Source: G963708235 sp963708235 (GTDB lineage Bacteria > Actinomycetota > Acidimicrobiia > Spongiisociales > UBA5794). From it: DNA of 64,000 nucleotides. Location: assembly GCA_963708235.1 (NCBI GenBank), contig OY970200.1:2604001-2668000 (forward strand). The letters are read 5' to 3'. Below, in pieces: positions 51,638 to 60,389 of this stretch (positions are counted from its first letter, which is position 1; each line of letters begins with the position of its first letter). The translations under genes and the position numbers were made by a program. The notes beneath the pieces were generated by a model. That model did not search any database. It saw only the letters and a list, made by a program, of their open reading frames with translations, and had not been told where the DNA came from.

Positions 51638-52327
51638 ATGACGGCATTCCACCCCAGAGCGAAGAGGCTGCTCCTCCCCGCCGCTGCGCTCGCCCTCATC
51701 GCCGCCTGCTCAGGCAGCGACGCCACCCCCGAGACCACCGAGCCTCCGGCCCCCACCGCTGCGCCCACGACATCGGCACCCCCGACGACGCTCCCGCCTA
51801 CGACCACCACCACGGTCGCACCCACGACCACAACGACCAGCACGACCGTTCCCGTCGCTGACGGGCCACCGCCGCCGGTCAGCGCCACGATCACTGACCC
51901 AGAGAACCCCGACCTTGACGAGGCGACGGCCGTCGCCGAGGAACTTTGGGCGCACTATCAGTGGTGGCTGGCGCACCCGGATGAATCCCTGGACAGCTTC
52001 ATCGCGCCCGGTGGTCAGGCGGACATGATCTTCACGCAGCTCCAGGACGATTTGGTCGCTGACGGTGTGTACATGGAGAACGGACTCACCCTTGTCGAAG
52101 TAGTGCTCGCGGGGTGGGGCGGCTCCGAAGGATCGGTCGGTATCAGCATGGATGTCAGCCGCGACGCACCACGAGTTCTCATCGACACCGTGTCGGGCGA
52201 GATCGTCGAGGTACAAGAGGAACCGTCCGAGATGCTCAGCGGGCGCGACTGGGGAGTCACCCAGCAATCCGACGGAACCTTCCGTATCGAAGCGTGGATC
52301 GTTCCCTTTGGGGAGGATGGCCATTGA
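51638..52327 (+). CDS. Secreted lipoprotein with Thr/Pro linker, unknown function
   Basis: A 229-residue protein. The signal peptide ends in a lipobox (LALIAACSGS), and about 55 residues rich in Thr and Pro follow as a spacer. A small domain of about 130 residues comes next (EELWAHYQWWLAHPDESLDSF, VYMENGLTLVEVVLAGW) that resembles NTF2-like or similar mixed folds, without catalytic motifs. ATG 51638 has GGGGA upstream and a good promoter. Its stop overlaps the TTG start of the next gene, and the two are probably an operon for an extracellular pair. Confidence 0.8.
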   Translation: MTAFHPRAKRLLLPAAALALIAACSGSDATPETTEPPAPTAAPTTSAPPTTLPPTTTTTVAPTTTTTSTTVPVADGPPPPVSATITDPENPDLDEATAVAEELWAHYQWWLAHPDESLDSFIAPGGQADMIFTQLQDDLVADGVYMENGLTLVEVVLAGWGGSEGSVGISMDVSRDAPRVLIDTVSGEIVEVQEEPSEMLSGRDWGVTQQSDGTFRIEAWIVPFGEDGH

Positions 52328-53154
52328 CCTGGCCCAGGCGTGCCCTCGGAGTCGGCGCTGCGGCCGCGCTGTGGATGACGATCACGCCGCTCCTTCCGGC
52401 AGCGGAAGCAGCAACATTGTGTCGAGCCGACCAAACGGCTGGATCGTGGACGTGTGCCGACGGATGGTCGGGCGGCGGAGGCGAAAATCCTCGAGCGACG
52501 ACCAACTATGCCGTGTACACGCCCGCCGGCGAGCAATGCGACGGCAAGGTCAAGTACCACATGCGGTGGTTCACGCCTAGCGGGGGCCGCATCATCGTCA
52601 ACGACGAGGGCGACAACCTGGAGCTCTTTGCCTGCATTGGCCCCCCGCCACCTACCGTCCAAGGCTGGTTGGAGTCGCTTGCGCCCGGATTCGAGATCGG
52701 GCACAGCCCCAAGGTTCGCGGTCTGGTCAACCTCGAGAATTGGGTGTGGCACGACGGCGACACCGAACTCGGTCCCGCATCGTTCAGCTTCAGAGACCCG
52801 ACCGGGATCCCCACCACCACCGAGCTCCGCGCCGAGATCGAAGAATACGAATGGGACTTCGGCGACGGACCGGACTCGGTGTTCATCACCGACCATCCCG
52901 GGTCCGGCGACGACATCGACCCGAGCCAGATCGTCGCCAAGGGAGGCAGTCAGGCCGCCGCATACATCTGGACCAAGAGCGGCCACTACACCATGACCGC
53001 CACCGCTCGCTGGAAGGGTGAGTTCCGCCAGAGCGACGGGATGTCCACCTCAGGATGGCGGGAGATCCCCGAACACGTCGAGATCACCGAGACCTGGGGA
53101 CCTGTCGAGGTCATCGAAGTCCGCAGCGAGCTCCGACACCGTCCCAACGGATGA
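52324..53154 (+). CDS. Secreted protein with PKD-like segment
   Basis: A 276-residue exported protein beginning at TTG 52324, which overlaps the upstream stop (TTGA) and follows a GGGGAGGA site. The signal peptide is RRALGVGAAAALWMTITPLL, cleaved near AEAAT. The mature part has four cysteines in its first half and a PKD-like strand EEYEWDFGDGPDSV in the second, then IWTKSGHYTMTATARW, as in PKD modules. No enzyme motif is visible. Coupling with the preceding lipoprotein suggests they act together at the envelope. Confidence 0.78.
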   Translation: MTWPRRALGVGAAAALWMTITPLLPAAEAATLCRADQTAGSWTCADGWSGGGGENPRATTNYAVYTPAGEQCDGKVKYHMRWFTPSGGRIIVNDEGDNLELFACIGPPPPTVQGWLESLAPGFEIGHSPKVRGLVNLENWVWHDGDTELGPASFSFRDPTGIPTTTELRAEIEEYEWDFGDGPDSVFITDHPGSGDDIDPSQIVAKGGSQAAAYIWTKSGHYTMTATARWKGEFRQSDGMSTSGWREIPEHVEITETWGPVEVIEVRSELRHRPNG

Positions 53155-53243
53155 CCGACCAGCAGCCACATGAAACGCGCTGCTCAGCAGGATCGGACGG
53201 CGACGGACTCCCGACATCCGCCTACCACGGACATCAGTGATGC

Positions 53244-53259
53244 TACTCTTGATGCATCA
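53244..53259 (+). promoter_or_regulatory. vapBC promoter/operator at the start codon
   Basis: TACTCT (53244-53249) is a -10-like box 9 nt before ATG, and TGATGCATCA (53250-53259) is a perfect 10-bp palindrome that includes the first base of the start codon. It is a likely VapBC binding site. Confidence 0.45.
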
Positions 53260-53486
53260 TGCGCACCACCATCAGCCTCGACGATGACGTCGCCGCCATC
53301 ATCGAAGCGGAGCGACGCCGAGCGGGCGAGACGTTTCGCCAGACTGTGAATCGCCTGATCCGAGTCTCTCAGCAACGATCAGAAGCGGGGCCCGAGTTGC
53401 CCTTGGTCCCTGGCCGACTCCTCGTTGATGTCTCCGACGTTTCTGAGGCGCTGGCGATGCTCGACGACGAGCCGCCCGCCAGGTGA
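53259..53486 (+). CDS. vapB: VapB-type antitoxin (ribbon-helix-helix)
   Basis: A 75-residue antitoxin. The N-terminal beta strand RTTISLDDDVAAII and ETFRQTVNRLIR form the ribbon-helix-helix DNA-binding fold. The C-terminal segment (LVDVSDVSEALAML) is the part that usually wraps around the toxin. Its stop overlaps the vapC start (GTGA). It should neutralise the PIN toxin and repress the operon through the palindrome at its start. Confidence 0.88.
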   Translation: MRTTISLDDDVAAIIEAERRRAGETFRQTVNRLIRVSQQRSEAGPELPLVPGRLLVDVSDVSEALAMLDDEPPAR

Positions 53487-53932
53487 GCATCCTCGTCGAC
53501 ACCAACCTGCTCCTGTACGCAGCCCTCCCCACCTCCCCGCATCACATTGGAGCGCGCCGCTGGCTGGAGGGTGCATTTGCGGACCGCACCACGGTCGTCG
53601 GCCTGACGTGGCCCGCTCTCTACGCCTTCATGCGCCTCATCACCAATCGAAGAGTCGTCGGCGACGACGCCATCGACATGCAAGGCGCTTGGGCTGCTGC
53701 CGACGCCTACCGCAGACAGGCAAACACAAGGATTGTCGGGCCGGGTGAACACCACGGCACCATCGCCGGCGCTCTAATGTCCACGCCGGGCCTGTCGTCC
53801 AACGACGTACCTGACGTCCAGCTTGCGGCAACCGCCATCGAGCACGGCCTCGAGCTGTGCACCCACGATCACGGATTCGCCCGTTTTCCTGGGCTGCGCT
53901 GGTCGAACCCGCTGGCGACACCGGATCATTGA
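53483..53932 (+). CDS. vapC: VapC-type PIN-domain ribonuclease toxin
   Basis: A 149-residue PIN domain. Acidic residues are placed as usual: SILVDTNLLLYA (Asp6), WPALYAFMRL with a nearby Arg/Thr in place of the commoner Glu, DVPDVQLAATAIEHG and CTHDHGFARFPGL. VapC toxins cut tRNA or rRNA with Mg2+. The second acidic position is not a clear Glu, so activity is likely but unproven. Starts at GTG 53483 within the vapB end. Closely matches the group linked to the consensus LVDTNLLLYA. Confidence 0.88.
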   Translation: MSILVDTNLLLYAALPTSPHHIGARRWLEGAFADRTTVVGLTWPALYAFMRLITNRRVVGDDAIDMQGAWAAADAYRRQANTRIVGPGEHHGTIAGALMSTPGLSSNDVPDVQLAATAIEHGLELCTHDHGFARFPGLRWSNPLATPDH

Positions 53933-53959
53933 GGCGTCGTCGACTTGGGAACCGGAAGC

Positions 53960-55357
53960 TCACACCCCGTATTCGGCACCCACACGACCTGACTTGACCG
54001 CATGCGCCAACGCCTCGAAGTCTCGCTCGGCCTGGTCGGCGTAGGCGACGGCCCAGTCGGCGACGGCGGCATCGAAACGCTCGGATGTCCCCAGATACCC
54101 GGCGACGACGGCTCCACCAGGGCTCTGGCTGTGCGCCCTCGCCAGAAGCTGCCCGCACAGAGCCACATAGTCGCGGAACTGCGATGGCGTGAGTCCGGTG
54201 GTTTCGATCGAGCCCTTCATGTCCCGGAACTGGCGCCAGTAGTAGTCGACCCCGCGCCGATCCACCTCGTCGCCGGCGAAACCTGAGATCCAGCCCAGGA
54301 ACGGGTCGGACTGGGCCTGCAGGATGCGCTGGCAGGTCACCACCCGATGACCCTGGTTGCAGACCTCGACCTTGCTGACCCCGGACGGCACCGTCCAAGG
54401 GATCCGGCCATGGGTTTCCAGCACCGACCTCGGAGCTTCCTTCGCCTGGATGAACAGCGGCTCACGCGCCGGACCCTCCATCAGCATGATGTAGCAGCGG
54501 GTCCCCACCGATCCGACCCCGACCACCCTCAGGATGTAGTCGACAAGCTCGAAATGCCCCATCAGCACCGAGGCATCCGCCCGCAACGTCGACCGGTACC
54601 GTTCGAACAACGTCCACAATTCCTCCATGCTGGCGTGGTCAACGTGCTGAGCCACCGGTGGCTGCTCGATGATGCGCGAGGGCCCGTCCCCTTCCCTCAC
54701 CGTCAGCTTCTCGATCACCTGATCGGCGGTGCGGCGCCGTGCCTTCTTCACCGACTTGCGGAGGACCTTCTGACTATCCGACTCGACCTGTGCCAGCAAC
54801 CAGTCGGTTTCCACCTGGAAGAAGAACCGCTCCAGCGCACTCATCTCGTGCAGCCTCACCAAGGCGGTCCGATAGTTGCGTACCGCCACCTCGGCCGCCC
54901 CCCGACAGTCCTCGGCGCTCATGGCGTTGTCCCTCGCCCCGACCACGGCACTGGCGGCAAGCCGCTTGACGTCCCATTCCCACGGCGCCACCGACGCCTC
55001 GTCGAAGTCGTTGAGATCGAACAGCACCCGCCGCTCCGGCGAGGCATACAGCCCGAAGTTGGAGATGTGGGCATCCCCGCATGCCACCACCATCTGACCG
55101 GTGTGGGGATCGCCGGAGAGATCATGCGCCATCACCGCCGCCGTCCCCCGGTAGTAGGCGAACGGAGACTGCAGCATCCTCCCCATCCGCACCGGGACCA
55201 GTTCGGCGATCCGGGATCGGTTCTGCTCCTCGAGAATCCCCACCGGGTCGCGATCTCCCACACGCAATTCACCGTGTTCGGAGCGCCGCAACCTGAACCG
55301 CAGCGCACGTCCTCGGTCGAGGGATTCGGAGAGCGTGACGGTGGCGGGACGGGACAT
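53960..55357 (-). CDS. DUF2252 family protein
   Basis: A 465-residue cytosolic protein of the DUF2252 family, distantly kinase-like in fold (aminoglycoside-phosphotransferase type). Motifs include FAYYRGTAAVMAHDL, CGDAHISNFG and FDLNDFDEASVAPWEWD, which supply the conserved His/Asn/Asp pattern. The function of the family is not established. ATG 55357 is chosen because GGAG lies 9 nt upstream; the TTG at 55366 would sit directly on that signal. It is convergent with vapC and divergent from the DUF222-HNH gene. Confidence 0.88.
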   Translation of the reverse strand: MSRPATVTLSESLDRGRALRFRLRRSEHGELRVGDRDPVGILEEQNRSRIAELVPVRMGRMLQSPFAYYRGTAAVMAHDLSGDPHTGQMVVACGDAHISNFGLYASPERRVLFDLNDFDEASVAPWEWDVKRLAASAVVGARDNAMSAEDCRGAAEVAVRNYRTALVRLHEMSALERFFFQVETDWLLAQVESDSQKVLRKSVKKARRRTADQVIEKLTVREGDGPSRIIEQPPVAQHVDHASMEELWTLFERYRSTLRADASVLMGHFELVDYILRVVGVGSVGTRCYIMLMEGPAREPLFIQAKEAPRSVLETHGRIPWTVPSGVSKVEVCNQGHRVVTCQRILQAQSDPFLGWISGFAGDEVDRRGVDYYWRQFRDMKGSIETTGLTPSQFRDYVALCGQLLARAHSQSPGGAVVAGYLGTSERFDAAVADWAVAYADQAERDFEALAHAVKSGRVGAEYGV

Positions 55358-55467
55358 CGGCAGCAACTCCTGTGTTCACGACGGATCTGGCTCCGCATTC
55401 TTGCGCACCGGCCTTCGCCCTGTGGCGTCGAAGAAATCACCCTCGGACCCGTGCAAGGGGGTGGTTC

Positions 55468-56685
55468 TTGTCGGAGGCGTTTGATAATATCGAACGTCTG
55501 TTCGACACCTTTCAAGAGCAGGCAACGATCGATGAGATCGAGACCCAGGTGATCCGCTGGGAAACCTTCATCGCCCACGCCCGAGCCAAGCAGACCGAGC
55601 TCCTCCGCACTCTGGACGCCGCTCAGGTCGCTGCCGGCGACGGTGCCCGCAACCTCACCGACTGGACGGCGGCCCGCCTCGACGTCCGCCATGACACCGC
55701 CGCCGAACTCGTCCACGCCGCCCGTACCCTGCCCGAACACCCGACGATCAGCGATGCCCTCACCGCCGGGCGGATGACCCTCGACCGGGCCTCGGCAACG
55801 ATGCGTCTCATCACAGCCGGCGCCTCCCCCCACGTCGTCGACCACAGCTTCGGACTCGACCTCGCCGGTGTCCAGCGTCTCACCGCACGCCACCGCCGCA
55901 TCAGCCGCACCGACGAACGCCGGACGTTCGCCGACCGGTTCTGGGCCAGCCAACACAGCTTCAACCAGGGCCGCGCCCGGTTCTGGGGTGAACTCCCCGG
56001 TTTCGAGATGGAACTCGTCGAAAAGGCACTCCAGGAACGCGCCGACGGCCTCCCCGCCACACCCGACGACTGTTCCGATCGGCGCCCCCAACGGATGGTC
56101 GACGCCCTGGTAGCGATGAGCCTCGACACCATCGACCCGATAGCCTCCGAATCACCCCCTGCAGACGGGATGCCCGACGGAACCGCCTACGGCGAAGACT
56201 TTGCCGATGGCGCCCCGGGACGTTCCCAACGTCGGCCGCTCGTGACCGTCTTCGTCGACGCCGGCCTCGCCTCCGGCACCGGCGGCGAGGCCGGAGCTGA
56301 GATGGTTTTCGGTCCACGGGTGGGACCCGACCTCCTCGACGAGATCCTCTGTGGCGGGGCGGTCCAGGTGGTCGGGGTCGAGGACGGTCGTCCGATCACC
56401 GTCACCGATGAGACCCAGGCCATCCCGCCTGCGATCCGACGCTTCATCGAGTGGCGAGACAGTGGATGCGCCATCGACGGCTGCCGCAGCCGCTACCGCC
56501 TCCAACCCCACCACGTCCGACACCGTCGTCACGGCGGCGACAACGACCCGGACAACCTCGAGATGTTGTGCTGGTTCCACCACCACGTGATGATCCACCG
56601 CCACGGCTTCCGTCTCGACCCCCACTCCCCACCCCGCCGACGCAGATTCCTCCGCAACCACAAACACGGACCCGCCCCACCCTGA
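55468..56685 (+). CDS. DUF222-HNH endonuclease family protein (13E12-type)
   Basis: A 405-residue protein of the actinobacterial 13E12 repeat family. The DUF222 domain (about 20-330) has LRTLDAAQVA, LTAGRMTLDRA and QERADGLP. The HNH motif near the C-terminus reads CAIDGCRSRYRLQPHHV, HGGDNDPDNLEMLCWFHHH, with the zinc-like Cys pair and catalytic His. TTG 55468 is taken as start because AAGGGGG precedes it; longer readings enter the promoter region of the DUF2252 gene. These genes are often multi-copy, and this one sits directly beside the 152-bp tandem array. The true role is unknown. Confidence 0.85.
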   Translation: MSEAFDNIERLFDTFQEQATIDEIETQVIRWETFIAHARAKQTELLRTLDAAQVAAGDGARNLTDWTAARLDVRHDTAAELVHAARTLPEHPTISDALTAGRMTLDRASATMRLITAGASPHVVDHSFGLDLAGVQRLTARHRRISRTDERRTFADRFWASQHSFNQGRARFWGELPGFEMELVEKALQERADGLPATPDDCSDRRPQRMVDALVAMSLDTIDPIASESPPADGMPDGTAYGEDFADGAPGRSQRRPLVTVFVDAGLASGTGGEAGAEMVFGPRVGPDLLDEILCGGAVQVVGVEDGRPITVTDETQAIPPAIRRFIEWRDSGCAIDGCRSRYRLQPHHVRHRRHGGDNDPDNLEMLCWFHHHVMIHRHGFRLDPHSPPRRRRFLRNHKHGPAPP

Positions 56686-56772
56686 CGGTTGCCGATCGGC
56701 TGCGCCCAGCCTGGACACCCTGCTCCCCCAACGGACGCCCCGGACCACCCTTCGACCAGTCCCGACCACCCT

Positions 56773-56818
56773 CAGCAACCTCTACCCCGCCGTAGAGGCG
56801 CACCGCGGAGGGTTGCTG
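56773..56818 (+). terminator. Nested hairpin after the DUF222-HNH gene
   Basis: CCTCTAC/GTAGAGG (56779-56785, 56792-56798) with a 6-nt loop lies inside CAGCAACC/GGTTGCTG (56773-56780, 56811-56818); the two stems are alternatives or partly stacked. It lies 87 nt after the stop codon. Confidence 0.45.
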
Positions 56819-56840
56819 CGCCGCGTCCGCAGCATCCTTT

Positions 56841-57401
56841 TCTCGACCCTCCCCGCCCTGGCGGGAGTGCCGAAATACCTCACTTCCACGCCGCAAGTCC
56901 CTCAGACAGCGGGGCCCTAGCCGGGCTCCAGTCGGAGGACGAAGAAGTGGTGCGGCCAGCTCGATGAAGCGCACCCCAACGCCGCTTCCCCTTCTCGACC
57001 ATCCCCGCCCTGGCGGAAGTGTCGAAATACCTCACTTCCACGCCGCAAGTCCCTCAGACAGCGGGGCCCTAGCCGGGCTCCAGTCGGAGGACGAAGAAGT
57101 GGTGCGGCCAGCTCGATGAAGCGCACCCCAACGCCGCTTCCCCTTCTCGACCATCCCCGCCCTGGCGGGAGTGCCGAAATACCTCACTTCCACGCCGCAA
57201 GTCCCTCAGACAGTGGGGCCCTAGCCGGGCTCCAGTCGGAGGACGAAGAAGTGGTGCGGCCAGCTCGATGAAGCGCACCCCAACGCCGCGTCCCCTTCTC
57301 GACCCTCCCCGCCCTGGCGGGAGTGCCGAAGTACCTCACTTCCACGCCGCAGGTCCCTCGGACAGCGGAGCAAAGAAGCGCACCCCAACGCCGCGTCCCC
57401 T
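56841..57401 (+). repeat. 152-bp tandem repeat array, three full copies and one shortened
   Basis: Units begin at 56841, 56993, 57145 and 57297, each with TCTCGACC, CCCCGCCCTGGCGG, CTCACTTCCACGCCGC and, later, AGCTCGATGAAGCGCACCCC. The fourth unit is about 105 bp because an inner segment of about 47 bp is deleted. The array runs into the left end of dispersed element copy 4 at 57406. Short Arg-rich ORFs on the minus strand repeat with the array and are not genes. Confidence 0.9.
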
Positions 57402-57405
57402 TCTC

Positions 57406-57485
57406 GGCCCTCCCCTCCTCGGGAGGAGGGGTGTCTGCGGACGCCTTGCGGACGCAGGCGGGGCGGAGCGCGACGTCAACGTCCG
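57406..57485 (+). mobile_element. Dispersed repeat element, copy 4 (left end)
   Basis: GGCCCTCCCC, a perfect CCCCTCCTC/GAGGAGGGG hairpin, GTCTGCGGACGCCTTGCGG and GGCGGGGCGGAGCGCGACG match the left end of copy 2 closely. A degenerate trace of the right side (GACAGCCTCGCGCCCC) follows near 57570. The stretch 57486-57830 holds no gene. Confidence 0.6.
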
Positions 57486-57831
57486 CTTCGTCATCAGCGT
57501 CAACGACGATCGCCGTTCAGCGTCATAGCGCTCAACGCAACCCGCATCGCACGCGGCAAGCCGACCCCAGGGACGACAGCCTCGCGCCCCTGAACGTCGA
57601 TGGTCCCGTGCGGTCCAATGTCGTCCCGCAAATGTGGCAGCCCGGGTCGTGGCGCTGATGGTGCTCATCGCCGGTGCCTACCGCCCACTGTTCTGGTCTA
57701 CTGCCTGAAATGCCTGCTCGACGCCCTACCGCGTCGGCCGTCCGAGCCCATCGACGGGCTACGCGGGCGGTCGCGCAGCAACATCTGAACTCCACGTCGA
57801 ACTTGGACGCACCGACCAGTATTAGTTGGCA

Positions 57832-57869
57832 GGACCTGGTGCCGGAGGCCATGTTCCGGCACCAGGTCC
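57832..57869 (-). terminator. Perfect 15-bp stem-loop downstream of the M14 carboxypeptidase
   Basis: GGACCTGGTGCCGGA and TCCGGCACCAGGTCC are perfect complements around an 8-nt loop, about 60 nt past the minus-strand stop. Confidence 0.6.
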
Positions 57870-57884
57870 CACCAACGAGGTGAT

Positions 57885-57914
57885 GGGGGCGGAGTCTCTC
57901 CCTTCCCCGCCCCC
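57885..57914 (-). terminator. Second stem-loop, next to the M14 stop codon
   Basis: GGGGGCGG (57885-57892) pairs with CCGCCCCC (57907-57914). With the larger hairpin next to it, this forms a tandem terminator-like pair. Confidence 0.45.
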
Positions 57915-57927
57915 ACCAAGCCTGCGC

Positions 57928-60342
57928 CTAACGACGGATGCGGAACACCGCCGTATGTGAGCTCCCGTCGTCGAGCGACAGCGTGAACGAACGGCAGGTT
58001 CCCGCCCACGCCGCCGGGATCAGCCACTGGTAGGTGTAGCTGTCGGTGGCGGCGTTGTAGCGGAGCGGGTTCCCCGTTGTCCGGATGGTCGCACCGGTCG
58101 GCGCCAGTGTGTCGCAGTCGATCGGAGCCGTGGTCGGCGATCCGGCTGCGATCACCCCGAGCCCGCGGTTGCCGCTGAGCGAGAAGTCGATCGGGACCGC
58201 CCGACCGCTCGGGATCGAGGCCATCGCCGGCGGCGCATTCAGCCCGCTCACCGGGTACTGCACCTGCAGCGACACCGCCACGGAGATCACCGGGGCACCA
58301 ACATCATTGGTCGACACACAGAGCAACCCGGTGTGGATCGCAGGTGCGGTGAGTCCCGCAGCGTCGAAGTTGACGGTCACCTGGCTGCTGGTCCCCGGAG
58401 CGTTGGTCCCGCTGGTCGTGGCCGCCGAGACCCAACCCAGATCCGATGGCGCCGCACAGTCGGACGCCGCTTCGGTGATCGTCCAGTTCAGGTCCTCGCC
58501 GGCGTCGGTGGTGACATTGGCCACGTTGAACGATCCGGACGTCGTGGTGTTCTCCACCGCCGCCGCCGAGACACCGCCCGACACCTGGGCCTCGGGACAT
58601 TCGTTGACCCGCTGCGCCCCGATGATCGGGCCCGACGGCTGCACCGGGTCGAGCACGATGTTGAGCAGACCCCGCAACGGCTGGGTCATCCTCACCAGGT
58701 GACCGGCGGGTCGATCCTGCACCGTGAACCCGTGCGCCGCCAACCGCTGCGCCGGGCTGGTGCGCAACGGCACCGCCAGGTTGCCGCTGTCGTTGAGCGG
58801 GGTGGTGTACTGGCTCGGGGTGAGGAAGTACGCACACGGTGTCGGGGTGATGATCTGACTCGGGCCCGGGGCGTTGTTCGGCGGCGGGCTGTCCCCCGGG
58901 TGGGGTGCCGGGAAGGCCGCAACGTCCCAGTCGCCGTGCAGCACCGCCGGACCGGTGTTGGCCGACTGGTAGGCGATGCCCCCGGCAATCGCCGTCGCCA
59001 CCGCCGGCTGGTTGGCCCGGTGATACTCGAGCGCCTGACGGATCGACCACACCTGCGAATAGGCCTTGCGGCGCCGGTTGTTCTGGGTGTTGCCCTCGTT
59101 GGGACGGGTCGCCCCACCGGCGCTGCGCGCCTCGACCAGGGTGACGATCATGTTCTTCAATCCGGTCACCCGGGTGAAGGTCTGCGCCCCGGGAATCCCC
59201 GCCTCGGGATAGGGGCAGCCCCACCAGCCGTCTACGGCGCCCTCGGTGTAGAACCAACCCTCGACCAGCCCGAGCTTGCCCTCGTCGTGGATCGTCGGCG
59301 CCGTGTTGGAGTGGCGCGACCACAGCAGCGGGAGGTCACAGGTGTTGTTGTTGCCGTACTCGTGACCGTCGACCATCACCTCCGGGCTGTAGTCCCGGAC
59401 AAAGGCGGCGAACGCCTGGGTCTCCGGCTGGGTCAGCCGTCCATGGTCCCGGTTGAGGTCCTGCCCGGTCGAGTTGCCCCGGACGTTGGCCGCCCGGCCA
59501 TCGGCATTGATCGACGGGACGATCAGCACCGTGGTGTGGGTCAGGATGTCGATGATCTCCGGATCCTCCGAGAACGCCAGCTCCCTGATCATCATGAAGC
59601 AGCCCTCACGCCCCGACGGTTCGTTGCCGTGGACGTTGCAGTTGGCACCCGCCGTCGGCGATGCGGCGATCTCGGCAACGGTGCCCAGCGGAGCCGGGTG
59701 ACCGATGATGAACAGGTTGATCGCCCGGTTCTGCGGGGTACGACCGATCTCGACGGTCCGCACCCGGTCGCTGGCCGCGACGATCCGCTCGGTCCAGTCG
59801 ATCTCGAAATCGTACGAGGTGAACTGCGCCCCCTGGGTCGTCTCGAACTGGGTGCGGAACTCCTCCGGACCGGGGGTCGGGGTGGTGGTGCCGAACACCG
59901 GCGCCGAGTAGGGCTGGGCGGTGGTCCCGAACCGTGCCCTCACCCGCCACTGGAAGCGGTCACCTGGGTTGTAGCCGGCATCGGCGAACGTCGGCACCGC
60001 CTGGTTGATCTGGCGGTTGGGTCGCCACAGCCCGACGATCACCTCGGCACCGGTGGGTGCGTTGTCGGCGTCGACCGGGGTTCGGGCGATCTGGTAGTCG
60101 GTGGCGGTCGGCACCGGGGTCCACGACACGGTGGCGTAGCCCCCCTGCTGCACCACGGTCAGCCCCTGGACCTGGGTGTCGGGCTCCTGACCGGTGGCCA
60201 TGGACGGCACCAGCGCCATCACCATCGCCAGTGCCAGACCGAGCGCCAGTCCGAGGCGGGACATCCCTCCGTCACCACCGGCGCCGGTAGGGGGTATCCC
60301 CCGACGTCGGGCGGGCAGCACCCGCATAATCGTGTCACGCAC
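57928..60342 (-). CDS. Secreted M14 zinc carboxypeptidase with FN3-like and PxKF-like domains
   Basis: An 804-residue exported enzyme. The signal region is LGLALGLALAMVMALVPSMA. A fibronectin-III-like module (about 57-155) precedes the M14 catalytic domain. Zinc ligands are His238 and Glu241 in NVHGNEPSGREG and His327 in VDGHEYG. DLNRDH carries the substrate-binding Asn-Arg pair, and the catalytic Glu is probably in TLVEARS. A beta domain follows, and the last 95 residues match the PxKF module (TYQWLIPAAWAGTC, FTLSLDDGSSHTAVF). It removes C-terminal residues from peptides outside the cell. The start is GTG 60342, behind GGGAGAGAG. Confidence 0.9.
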   Translation of the reverse strand: MRDTIMRVLPARRRGIPPTGAGGDGGMSRLGLALGLALAMVMALVPSMATGQEPDTQVQGLTVVQQGGYATVSWTPVPTATDYQIARTPVDADNAPTGAEVIVGLWRPNRQINQAVPTFADAGYNPGDRFQWRVRARFGTTAQPYSAPVFGTTTPTPGPEEFRTQFETTQGAQFTSYDFEIDWTERIVAASDRVRTVEIGRTPQNRAINLFIIGHPAPLGTVAEIAASPTAGANCNVHGNEPSGREGCFMMIRELAFSEDPEIIDILTHTTVLIVPSINADGRAANVRGNSTGQDLNRDHGRLTQPETQAFAAFVRDYSPEVMVDGHEYGNNNTCDLPLLWSRHSNTAPTIHDEGKLGLVEGWFYTEGAVDGWWGCPYPEAGIPGAQTFTRVTGLKNMIVTLVEARSAGGATRPNEGNTQNNRRRKAYSQVWSIRQALEYHRANQPAVATAIAGGIAYQSANTGPAVLHGDWDVAAFPAPHPGDSPPPNNAPGPSQIITPTPCAYFLTPSQYTTPLNDSGNLAVPLRTSPAQRLAAHGFTVQDRPAGHLVRMTQPLRGLLNIVLDPVQPSGPIIGAQRVNECPEAQVSGGVSAAAVENTTTSGSFNVANVTTDAGEDLNWTITEAASDCAAPSDLGWVSAATTSGTNAPGTSSQVTVNFDAAGLTAPAIHTGLLCVSTNDVGAPVISVAVSLQVQYPVSGLNAPPAMASIPSGRAVPIDFSLSGNRGLGVIAAGSPTTAPIDCDTLAPTGATIRTTGNPLRYNAATDSYTYQWLIPAAWAGTCRSFTLSLDDGSSHTAVFRIRR

Positions 60343-60389
60343 GTCTCTCTCCCTCTCATCGTCCCGGGATCACGCCGACCCCGGACACT

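Noticed and set aside
56917..57278. Two 69-codon minus-strand ORFs with nearly the same sequence
   Set aside because: They simply follow the 152-bp repeat and have no coding signals.
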